Shown: positions 9,133 to 16,723 of the stretch, piece by piece
How positions within the stretch are numbered: position 1 is the stretch's first letter
How the letters are laid out: each line of letters starts with the position of its first letter
From: DATIHQ01 sp035480535
Lineage (GTDB): Bacteria; Chlamydiota; Chlamydiia; Chlamydiales; SM23-39
Reading direction: 5' to 3'
NCBI GenBank assembly: GCA_035480535.1
Contig: DATIHQ010000079.1
Location: 1 to 37,663 of the forward strand
Length of the DNA stretch: 37,663 nucleotides
Program-made: the position numbers and the translations under genes
Notes under the pieces: generated by a model
What the model was told of the DNA's origin: nothing
Seen by the model: the letters and a program-made list of their open reading frames with translations, nothing else
The model's database searches: none

Positions 9133-11714
9133 TCTAGATATTCTTTTGGATCGGTTAATAAAATCCAAGGAGAAGAATTTTTTGATGATAGCCATTCTCT
9201 CCAATCATTCATTGGATATCCTTGCGTAGCTGTTCGGTTCAAACGCCATAATTCAAGCTGATTCGTGGCTGGATTTACAATAAAGCCAAATAGCCATCCC
9301 GACCAATTGGAATCGGCGAATACTACGGGATCAGGATAACACAATTCAAGGCGACGCGCACCTTTTGCAATTTCCCCATCCCAATCTACAGAGGAAAAAG
9401 GGGTCTTTAAATGATTAAAAATCATCTCTTTTGCTTTTTGTTGGAGTTCATAAGGCCCTAAAAAAGCCTCATCGATAGAGAAAGTAGCTTCAGAGATCGA
9501 AGGGAATTGCTTGAAGAGTTTGCGAAGGGCCTCTTGCGCTTGTTCATTCGAAAATAAAGGCGTTTGCTCATAAAGAAATGAATCCACTTCGGCAATGGGA
9601 TTTTTTACCGATGAGGCTTTCATCGATTGAAGCGTATCGATCAAATTGTCTCTCAATTTTGCGAGTGTCTCTACAACCGATTTTTGTCGATAGAGATGGA
9701 GAAAAAGGGCTTTTTCTTTCTCTAGCAACCGCTCGCTGAATCGGTGAGTGAGATGCTCTTGCATGATCTCATTTAGCTTCCATTTCTGATTCCACCGTTT
9801 ACTTTCCCATTTTTCAGGAGGATAATAAATGAACGCATGAGTTGGAGAATGAATCAAGAGAGGTCCCACTTTTCCTTCTCGCATGAGAAATTGCATGAGT
9901 TCTTCTTCTGAATGAGGAATCGTTGAAACTTCTTTAAAGGGCCTCTCTCGACTGCAATAGGCTTGTAAAAGAGTTTCCATCGTTCCGCCCGAGATATATT
10001 CCCAAGGAGACTCGCGTCCCCGCGCTCTAGCCCTTTTTATAGCCGATTCAAGAAATTCAGGCTGTTGGATCCATTGAATGACTCCCGTTGTCAATTCTGA
10101 AAGCAGCTCGTGGCCTAAAGAAGAAGGCACTTCAATATCTGCTTCAATGGAAGAAAAAAAGTCCCGTAAACTTTGACTATATTCCTCACCTGAATGAATC
10201 GAGGTCCATTGCGAAGAATCGCTCCTTCCATGCTTGTAGACCAGCCGAAATCCGGCTGGGCTATCCTCATAGAGATGCGTTTCTACTCCAGCTAATGAAG
10301 GATCGAAAAGTTCCTGAAAATTTTCCTGCAGCTTTTGGTCATATTGTTGAATCAGGGAAGAGAAAAATTTGGATAAACCTTCCGCTTTTTCTAAAGCCTG
10401 ATCTCTCAATTGAAGAGCCTGATTTGCCGCATGGACATATCCGCCCAGCTCTTGATTTAGGCGGGAGTTGCTTCGTTCTATCGCTTGAGCCGCTCCCATA
10501 TTCTGTTCATATTCTTGATGATGGCGAGCCGCCTCTTCATTCAATCGTTGAAGATGCCTATTTAAAAACTGATAGAGAAATTGGCCAATTCCCCCTTTTT
10601 CTTCTGAATTCAGACCGAGGCCTACATATAAGTTCCAACGAGCAAAATCGACTTTGACATCGCAAAAGGATGCGATTGTATATTCCCAGGAGCGGAGCAA
10701 AGCGCAATCGGCAAAGGATTGAAATGCCATGCAAGCTTTTTCAAACTTTTTTTTCCACTCAGAGACTTTTTGCGCCCGTTCACTCGGCCTTTGATAGTGA
10801 ATTGCGGTTTGTTTAGCCAAAAGAGTATCCATTTGAAGCTGCGACAATCGCTCTTCCTCTTCTAAATCTTCTTCTGACAATCCAGCCGCCTCCATCGATA
10901 AAGAGCGGATAAGGCTTTCAATATTTGCAAAAGGTTCTCGATTCTCTAAAATCTGTTTGAGTTCTCTCACTTTTTGCTCAAATGAACCCGAGGAAACCAA
11001 TTCTCCCGCTTCCAAAGCAGCGATCAATGCGGGAGAATGTTCAACTGATGGCCGCAGCGGTTTTTGCAGATCGATCCTCCCCAAACTGGGATTTAGAGGA
11101 ACCGCATATTCTTTTCCCGCCACAATTCTCTTAAGTCGCCCTGTCGTCAAAAGGTCATAAATATCTTTAAGAAAGCGGAGTGGATTTTTTTGAATGAGAA
11201 TTGCAGGGGCTGTGGCAAAACAAGACCCCGTTGTCTGTCTGAGCAGAGTGAGCCAAGCAGCTAAAGCAGCGCGTCGAATCTGCGGCGTCTGAACCGCGCG
11301 GATGGGCTCTGGCCAAAGGGTCATCCGAATGAGTTCCTCCGCTTTTTTATGGACCAACGGGGGGGAAAACTTTCGAAGGGCAGCCCAAATCTCCTCCTGA
11401 TCCTGCAAAGCCTGAAGAGAAACGACCAAGTGGTTATAAATGAAGGCATCCCCCTCGCGGCGGGGGCCTAGCAAATAGGATCCTTGGGCCAACAAATCCA
11501 CCAATTCCTTCAAGCAACCCCGATCCAGCTCCCCCTTCTCATCGATGAGAAGATTCGCCACCCTTAACCCCAAATGGCGAGCCCGATAACGTAGGGAGTC
11601 TTGAATGGGGCAAATATCCACATAATGGGAAACCACCGCCTGATTAAAAAGATCCAAACGATCAGCCAGACTTCCTCTCGGCGCTCTCTGTAAAACAGTC
11701 AAAAAATGTTCCAA
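9129..11714 (-). CDS. large protein with papain-like Cys/His/Asn motifs, function unknown
   Basis: I do not recognise a named family for this 861-residue protein. Seen: R-Q-T-T-G-S-C-F-A-T-A-P-A-I at 159-172 resembles the papain active-site segment (Gln oxyanion hole, G-S-C-W-A-F), with Q160 and C165. P-T-H-A-F-I-Y-Y-P-P at 624-633 resembles the catalytic His strand (H626). F-A-D-S-N-W-S-G-W-L-F-G-F at 799-811 resembles the papain N-S-W-G segment (N803, W804). Between Cys and His lie ~460 residues that are largely helical and charged, including a likely coiled coil at about 385-465. No signal peptide is visible. The stop overlaps the start of a MOMP-like gene (ATGA). The upstream region is an 83-bp palindromic repeat shared with thrS. 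Peptidase, transglutaminase-like or inactive versions are all possible. Confidence 0.6.
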   Translation of the reverse strand: MEHFLTVLQRAPRGSLADRLDLFNQAVVSHYVDICPIQDSLRYRARHLGLRVANLLIDEKGELDRGCLKELVDLLAQGSYLLGPRREGDAFIYNHLVVSLQALQDQEEIWAALRKFSPPLVHKKAEELIRMTLWPEPIRAVQTPQIRRAALAAWLTLLRQTTGSCFATAPAILIQKNPLRFLKDIYDLLTTGRLKRIVAGKEYAVPLNPSLGRIDLQKPLRPSVEHSPALIAALEAGELVSSGSFEQKVRELKQILENREPFANIESLIRSLSMEAAGLSEEDLEEEERLSQLQMDTLLAKQTAIHYQRPSERAQKVSEWKKKFEKACMAFQSFADCALLRSWEYTIASFCDVKVDFARWNLYVGLGLNSEEKGGIGQFLYQFLNRHLQRLNEEAARHHQEYEQNMGAAQAIERSNSRLNQELGGYVHAANQALQLRDQALEKAEGLSKFFSSLIQQYDQKLQENFQELFDPSLAGVETHLYEDSPAGFRLVYKHGRSDSSQWTSIHSGEEYSQSLRDFFSSIEADIEVPSSLGHELLSELTTGVIQWIQQPEFLESAIKRARARGRESPWEYISGGTMETLLQAYCSRERPFKEVSTIPHSEEELMQFLMREGKVGPLLIHSPTHAFIYYPPEKWESKRWNQKWKLNEIMQEHLTHRFSERLLEKEKALFLHLYRQKSVVETLAKLRDNLIDTLQSMKASSVKNPIAEVDSFLYEQTPLFSNEQAQEALRKLFKQFPSISEATFSIDEAFLGPYELQQKAKEMIFNHLKTPFSSVDWDGEIAKGARRLELCYPDPVVFADSNWSGWLFGFIVNPATNQLELWRLNRTATQGYPMNDWREWLSSKNSSPWILLTDPKEYLE

Positions 11715-11733
11715 AATTTCCTAAAAATTTTTG

Positions 11734-11816
11734 AATGTAAAGCGCGCAATACAAAACCCCATAAACCGAGGCGGTTTTCGGGGGCCCCAACTGTAATGTA
11801 AAGCGCGCTTTACATT
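11734..11816 (+). repeat. 83-bp palindromic element, copy 1
   Basis: The ends are 14-base inverted repeats: AATGTAAAGCGCGC at 11734-11747 and its complement at 11803-11816. The right end also contains a perfect 22-bp palindrome (AATGTAAAGCG and its complement, 11795-11816). The centre pairs too: CCCC..AAACCG-AGG-CGGTTT..GGGG. Copy 2 at 21298-21380 is inverted, has the same length and is identical at 78 of 83 positions by my alignment. It lies between two divergent genes (the papain-like gene and thrS) and must include or abut both promoters. No target duplication is evident. Confidence 0.88.
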
Positions 11817-11861
11817 TGGCTTATGGATCTAGTACACTTCCTTTTTTTATCGAGAAATGTC

Positions 11862-13784
11862 ATGAAAGTCAAAGTCAACAATAAACCATTTGAACTTCCT
11901 GAGGGAAGCACCGCGAAAGATGCTGCAGATAAACTCCATTTAACCGCCCCCGAGCAGGCCGTTGCCGTAAGCGTCAATGGCAAATTGCGCGATTTTAACC
12001 AACCGCTTTCCGATGGGGATGAAATCATTTTTTGGAATTTCGATGACCCGCAAGGGAAAGAGGTCTATTGGCATACCTCCGCCCACGTCTTGGCGCAAGC
12101 CATCCTTCGCCTTTGGCCCGCCGCGCAGCCTACAATCGGCCCTCCTCTAGAACATGGATTCTACTACGATTTTGGCAATTTGACGATCTCTGATCAAGAT
12201 TTCGAAAAAATTGAGAAAGAGGTCGAAGCGATTCTGGATGAAAATTACAAAATGCAGAGAGTGGAATTCGCGACGAAAGAAGAAGCGCGAGAAGCCTTTG
12301 CAAAAAATCCCTATAAATGCGAGCTGATCGATAGTTTTAAAGAAGAGCCTATCTCTGGCTATCGCCAGGGGGAGTTTTTCGACCTTTGCCGGGGCCCTCA
12401 TATGGCGGCTCTCAATAAAATTAAGGCGTTTAAAGTGTTGAAGACTTCGGGAGCCTATTGGCGCGGCGATTCAAACCGAGAAATGTTGACTCGCGTCTAT
12501 GCGATCTCCTTCCCCGATAAAAAACGGCTGAAAGAATATCTGCAATTCCTAGAAGAAGCTAAAAAGCGGGATCACAAAGTCCTTGGACAGGCATTAGATT
12601 TATATTCTTTTAAGGAAGAAGCGCCTGGAATGCCTTTCATTCATCCTCGCGGATTGATCATTTGGAATCGTCTTCTCGACTTTCTGCGAGACTGTCTTAA
12701 ACAAGCGGACTATCTCGAGATCAAAACGCCGACGATGATGAGCAAGGAGCTTTGGGAACGCTCCGGCCATTGGTTTTACTACAAAGAAAATATGTATACC
12801 TCGCAGATCGAAGAGCGTGAATTTGCCATTAAGCCAATGAATTGCCCAGGCTGCATGCTTTTTTATGGCTCAGCCACACACAGCTATCGCGAATTGCCGA
12901 TGCGCGTTGCAGAAATTGGCCATGTGCATCGCTTTGAGGCCTCCGGCGCATTGAATGGCCTTTTCCGCGTAAGAAGCTTCCATCAAGATGATGCCCACCT
13001 CTTCATGCGTCCCGATCAAATTCGGGATGAAATCAATCAACTGCTGAGCCTTGCAGATAAAATCTATATGGTTTTCGGCCTCCCCTATCGCCTGGAACTT
13101 TCCACTCGGCCGGAAAAATCAAAGACGATTGGATCGGATGAAGAATGGGACAATGCGACGAATGGATTAAAAGGAGCTCTCGACGATTGGGGCCACTCTT
13201 ACCGCATCAATGAAGGCGACGGCGCTTTTTATGGGCCAAAAATCGATATCCACATTCGCGATGCCATCGGAAGATATTGGCAATGCGGAACGGTGCAACT
13301 CGATATGTCTTTGCCCGAGAAATTCAAACTTGAATATGTCGATAGCGATGGAACGCACAAACGGCCCGTCATGCTTCACCGAGCTATTTTCGGATCGATC
13401 GAGCGCTTCTTTGGGATCTTGGTGGAACATTTCTCAGGAAAATTCCCCTTCTGGCTCAGCCCTTATCAAGTCAAAATTGCCACCGTTGCCGACCGACATA
13501 TTCCTTACGCGCAAGAAATTGCGCAAAAGATTTCCCAGTTGGGAATCGTATGCGATGTCGACGACAGCAATGAATCGGTCGGGAAAAAAGTGCGCAATGC
13601 GCAACTGCTGAAAACAAATTATTTGTTGACGGTTGGCGATAAAGAAGTAGAAAATAAAACCATTGCTCTTCGAACACGGGACAATGTAGTTCACGGAGAG
13701 ATTGACATTTCAAATTTTCTTGATAGAGTCGTAAAAGAACGCGATGAACGGGCATTAATGTCCCCATTTTCGACAGCTCCCTAA
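11862..13784 (+). CDS. thrS: threonine--tRNA ligase
   Basis: Class II aminoacyl-tRNA synthetase that charges tRNA-Thr, cytoplasmic, 640 residues as usual for ThrRS. Seen: N-terminal TGS domain (K-V-K-V-N-N-K-P-F-E-L-P-E-G-S-T-A), editing domain with H-T-S-A-H-V-L-A-Q-A-I at about 70-80, and catalytic core with zinc/threonine site P-M-N-C-P-G-C (Cys near residue 328), V-R-S-F-H-Q-D-D-A-H-L-F and M-L-H-R-A-I-F-G-S-I-E-R. The anticodon-binding domain starts at P-F-W-L-S-P-Y-Q-V. The frame also opens at an ATG at 11823, but those 13 residues are not ThrRS-like, so 11862 (M-K-V-K-V) is preferred. First gene of an operon with parA, a pGP6-D homologue and purB; thrS-minD-gp6D is also the order I recall in Chlamydia. 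Confidence 0.96.
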   Translation: MKVKVNNKPFELPEGSTAKDAADKLHLTAPEQAVAVSVNGKLRDFNQPLSDGDEIIFWNFDDPQGKEVYWHTSAHVLAQAILRLWPAAQPTIGPPLEHGFYYDFGNLTISDQDFEKIEKEVEAILDENYKMQRVEFATKEEAREAFAKNPYKCELIDSFKEEPISGYRQGEFFDLCRGPHMAALNKIKAFKVLKTSGAYWRGDSNREMLTRVYAISFPDKKRLKEYLQFLEEAKKRDHKVLGQALDLYSFKEEAPGMPFIHPRGLIIWNRLLDFLRDCLKQADYLEIKTPTMMSKELWERSGHWFYYKENMYTSQIEEREFAIKPMNCPGCMLFYGSATHSYRELPMRVAEIGHVHRFEASGALNGLFRVRSFHQDDAHLFMRPDQIRDEINQLLSLADKIYMVFGLPYRLELSTRPEKSKTIGSDEEWDNATNGLKGALDDWGHSYRINEGDGAFYGPKIDIHIRDAIGRYWQCGTVQLDMSLPEKFKLEYVDSDGTHKRPVMLHRAIFGSIERFFGILVEHFSGKFPFWLSPYQVKIATVADRHIPYAQEIAQKISQLGIVCDVDDSNESVGKKVRNAQLLKTNYLLTVGDKEVENKTIALRTRDNVVHGEIDISNFLDRVVKERDERALMSPFSTAP

Positions 13785-13800
13785 CGGAGAAAAAAATTTC

Positions 13801-14553
13801 ATGAAGGTGATCACTGTCAGTAGTTTCAAAGGTGGAACAGCCAAAACATCCACCTCACTCCATCTTGGAGCTGCGTTATGTCTCTTTCACAACAAACGGG
13901 TGCTCTTAATCGATTTTGATGCGCAAGCCAATCTAACCACAGGCTTAGGCTTCGATCCCGATGAACAAGACAGCATGGCGCCGGTGTTGCAAGGAGAAAA
14001 GACATTGCAGGATGTCATTTTGACCACTTGCGTTCCCAATATGCACATTATCCCGGCAGATACATGGCTCGAAAGGGTGGAAGTTTCGGGATCGCTCGCC
14101 GCTGATCGCTATTCGCACGAGCGAATGAAAGAAATTCTTCGCGATTTGCCCTATGATATCGTTCTGATCGATACACCTCCTTCTCTTTGCTGGCTGACTG
14201 AATCGGCTCTCATCGCATCGAATTATTCGCTCGTTTGCGCAACACCCGAATTTTATAGCGTGAAAGGACTCCAAAGATTGTCTCTTTTTGTGAATAATAT
14301 TTCTGAAAGACATGGAGCGAAAATATTGGGAGTTGCGCTATCGTTTTGGAATCCGCGCGGCAAAAGCAACGACAGTTTTTTAAAGGTGATCGAACAAACA
14401 TTTCCAGGAAAACTCTTGCAAGCAAAAGTCAGACGCGATATCGCAGTATCTGAGGCAACCATTTATGGAAAGCCGATTTTTGAGACGTCGCCAAAGGCGC
14501 GCGCATCGATCGATTACATGGCCCTCACAAATGAAATACTAATGAGGATTTGA
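13801..14553 (+). CDS. parA: ParA/MinD-family ATPase (chlamydial pGP5-D-like)
   Basis: ParA-type deviant Walker ATPase of 250 residues that moves DNA or protein cargo by nucleotide-dependent surface patterning. Seen: deviant Walker A K-G-G-T-A-K-T-S at 10-17 with the signature lysine K10, Walker A' L-I-D-F-D-A-Q-A-N-L-T-T-G-L-G, and Walker B V-L-I-D-T-P-P-S-L. It is the chromosomal relative of the chlamydial plasmid protein pGP5-D and sits beside a pGP6-D homologue, as CT582/CT583 do in C. trachomatis (from memory). It starts 16 bases after thrS; its stop TGA overlaps the next ATG by one base. No ParB gene is visible nearby. Confidence 0.92.
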   Translation: MKVITVSSFKGGTAKTSTSLHLGAALCLFHNKRVLLIDFDAQANLTTGLGFDPDEQDSMAPVLQGEKTLQDVILTTCVPNMHIIPADTWLERVEVSGSLAADRYSHERMKEILRDLPYDIVLIDTPPSLCWLTESALIASNYSLVCATPEFYSVKGLQRLSLFVNNISERHGAKILGVALSFWNPRGKSNDSFLKVIEQTFPGKLLQAKVRRDIAVSEATIYGKPIFETSPKARASIDYMALTNEILMRI

Positions 14554-15299
14554 TGATGTCGAAATTCAACGACCTTCTGAATCTGCGTTTCAAACAAAAG
14601 GAAACGCAACAGCCGAAGATGACGGCACTCGTAGAGCGCTCAAACAATGGAGAACTTTCAAGTTTCTCTGGAGTTTTTCGCCTTTCTGCTTTGAGTGAAG
14701 CGGAAAAGTTGGCTCTAGAGACCATCTTGAAAGATTTTCGATACGATGAATTTTACGATGTCGATCCAGATTTAAAAGCTCTGACCACGATCACTTCTGA
14801 AGTGAAGGCGATCACCAATCAAGCGGTGATTCTTCACGGCGAAAGAATCAAGCGAGCCCAAGAAATCTTGAAAAAATATCGGGACGGCGCTTTCACCGCT
14901 TGGCTCTTCAACACCTATGGCAATCGGCAAACGCCTTACAACTTTCTCCAATATTATGAATTCCACAATCTGGTGCCGCAAGCTCTTCATACCAAGCTAG
15001 ACCAAATGCCGCGCCAAGTCGTTTACAGCCTTGCAAGCCGAACCGGTCCGCAAGAGAAAAAAGAGGCGATTGTCAATAATTACACGGGTCAACCCAAAAA
15101 AGAACTGCTCCATTTAATCCGCCTAGAATTTCCTCTTCCTGAAGAAGATAAACGACTGCCCCAGTTTGCCTCTCACGCTCTTTCTTTCCTAAAACGGGCG
15201 CGCGAACTGCTGAAAAACCCCAATTGCTTACCTAGAGAAGAGGAGAAAAGACTGCTTCGAAATCTTCTCAACCAGCTGCAAGCATTGATTGATAAATGA
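14553..15299 (+). CDS. pGP6-D-like protein (chlamydial plasmid-related)
   Basis: Homologue of the chlamydial plasmid protein pGP6-D and its chromosomal copy, about 248 residues. Molecular role unknown; its fixed pairing with ParA suggests a partner in segregation or gene regulation. Seen: F-R-L-S-A-L-S-E-A-E-K near 37-50, then the conserved core G-A-F-T-A-W-L-F-N-T-Y-G-N-R-Q-T-P-Y-N-F plus L-Q-Y-Y-E-F, M-P-R-Q-V-V-Y-S-L-A-S-R, and K-K-E-L-L-H-L-I-R with F-P-L-P, all typical of the family. The C-terminus is Leu/Arg/Glu rich and helical. Start: ATG 14553 (or 14556), preceded by GAGG at 14544-14547. The stop overlaps the purB start by ATGA. Confidence 0.88.
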   Translation: MMSKFNDLLNLRFKQKETQQPKMTALVERSNNGELSSFSGVFRLSALSEAEKLALETILKDFRYDEFYDVDPDLKALTTITSEVKAITNQAVILHGERIKRAQEILKKYRDGAFTAWLFNTYGNRQTPYNFLQYYEFHNLVPQALHTKLDQMPRQVVYSLASRTGPQEKKEAIVNNYTGQPKKELLHLIRLEFPLPEEDKRLPQFASHALSFLKRARELLKNPNCLPREEEKRLLRNLLNQLQALIDK

Positions 15300-16723
15300 A
15301 TGAAAAAGCGCGCCATGACGAATATGTAAGTCCTTTCTCGGCGCGCTATATCAGTCCTGAAATGTCCCGCCTCTTTTCCGCACAATATAAAATCACCACG
15401 TTCCGCCGCCTTTGGATTGCCCTTGCCAAAGCAGAGCAAAAATTGGGCTTGCCTATTACAAAAAAGCAAATCGATCAAATGCAAAAGCATCTCCACAAGA
15501 TCGATTTTGCGAAGGCAGAAGAATATGAAAAGCGATTTCGCCACGATATCATGGCCCACATTCACACCTTCAGCGATCAATGCCCAGATGCCAAGCCCAT
15601 TATCCACCTCGGCGCTACTTCAAGCTACGTCACCGATAACGCCGATCTCATCCAACTGAAAGAAGCGCTCTCCCATCTCCACAAAAAATTGCTCCACATC
15701 CTTCGCCTCTTAGCAAAATTCGCCCAAAAAGAAGCTTCCACACCCTGCCTTAGCTACACCCACTTCCAGCCTGCCCAGCCCACTACAGTCGGCAAACGGG
15801 CCTGCCTATGGCTTCAAGACTTCCTCCTCGATGCCCAAGATTGGGAAAGGCAAATCACCTCTCTCCCCTTCCTCGGCGCTAAAGGGGCTACCGGCACCCA
15901 AGCTTCCTTTCTCTCTCTTTTCGACAACGATGCCTCTAAAGTCCTCAAACTCGAATCTCTCATCGCCAAAGAATTTAACTTCACTAAAATCCTCCCCATT
16001 GCAGGCCAAACCTATACCCGTAAGCTCGATCTCAACATCCTCAATTCTCTCGCCTCCTTCGCCGCCAGCGCCCATAAAATGGCCACTGACATCCGCCTGC
16101 TCGCTCATGAAAATGAGCTTCTCGAATCGTTTACCAAAAGCCAAGTGGGCTCCTCTGCCATGCCCTACAAGCGAAACCCCATCCATTCCGAGCGGATCTG
16201 CGGCATCGCCCGTTTTGTCATCTCCCTCTCCCAAAATCCCGCCTATACAACAGCTACGCAATGGCTCGAGCGCTCCCTGGATGACTCTTCCAATCGAAGG
16301 CTAGCGATTCCTGAAGCCTTCCTCGGCGCCGATGCCCTGCTCAATCTCCTATCCCATCTCATTTCCCATCTCACAGTCGACCGCAAAGCGGCCCTCGCTC
16401 ATCTGCAAAAACAAATACCTCATCTCATCCTAGAAAATATCCTTATGCTCGCCGTCAGAAAAGGGGGCGATCGACAAACGTTACACGAAAAATTACGGAA
16501 GTTCTCTCAAGCGGCGCTCAAACAATCAAAGCCGCTAAAATATCTCGAATCGATCATTGAAAAAGATGCTTCTTTCCATCTGAAGCGGAAAGATCTCGCG
16601 CCCCTGTCCAGAGTTTCCTCTTTACTTGGGCGGGCGCCTGAACAGGTAAAAGAGTTCCTAAAAGAAGAGGTAGCTCCTCTTCTAAGAAAACCCAATATTT
16701 CTATTCCTGAAATTCTTATCTAA
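15296..16723 (+). CDS. purB: adenylosuccinate lyase
   Basis: Fumarase/aspartase-superfamily enzyme, 475 residues, that splits adenylosuccinate to AMP and fumarate (and SAICAR in de novo purine synthesis). Seen: N-terminal S-P-F-S-A-R-Y-I-S-P-E-M, H-D-I-M-A-H-I-H (first catalytic His region), H-L-G-A-T-S-S-Y-V-T-D-N-A-D, T-H-F-Q-P-A-Q-P-T-T-V-G-K-R and the superfamily signature G-S-S-A-M-P-Y-K-R-N-P at about 285-295. Chlamydiae generally lack the de novo purine pathway, so the likely job is IMP-to-AMP conversion with PurA, if that gene is present. It is translationally coupled to the pGP6-D-like gene by ATGA. Its 3' end overlaps the convergent WD40 gene by 8 bases. Confidence 0.94.
   Translation: MNEKARHDEYVSPFSARYISPEMSRLFSAQYKITTFRRLWIALAKAEQKLGLPITKKQIDQMQKHLHKIDFAKAEEYEKRFRHDIMAHIHTFSDQCPDAKPIIHLGATSSYVTDNADLIQLKEALSHLHKKLLHILRLLAKFAQKEASTPCLSYTHFQPAQPTTVGKRACLWLQDFLLDAQDWERQITSLPFLGAKGATGTQASFLSLFDNDASKVLKLESLIAKEFNFTKILPIAGQTYTRKLDLNILNSLASFAASAHKMATDIRLLAHENELLESFTKSQVGSSAMPYKRNPIHSERICGIARFVISLSQNPAYTTATQWLERSLDDSSNRRLAIPEAFLGADALLNLLSHLISHLTVDRKAALAHLQKQIPHLILENILMLAVRKGGDRQTLHEKLRKFSQAALKQSKPLKYLESIIEKDASFHLKRKDLAPLSRVSSLLGRAPEQVKEFLKEEVAPLLRKPNISIPEILI

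Noticed and set aside
10088..10657. 189-codon open frame antisense to the papain-like gene
   Set aside because: Shadow of the real frame; no ribosome-binding site and no recognisable motif.
15806..16304. Open frames of about 150 codons on both strands within purB
   Set aside because: Overlap the conserved catalytic region of purB; Pro/Ser- or Gly/Glu-rich shadows.
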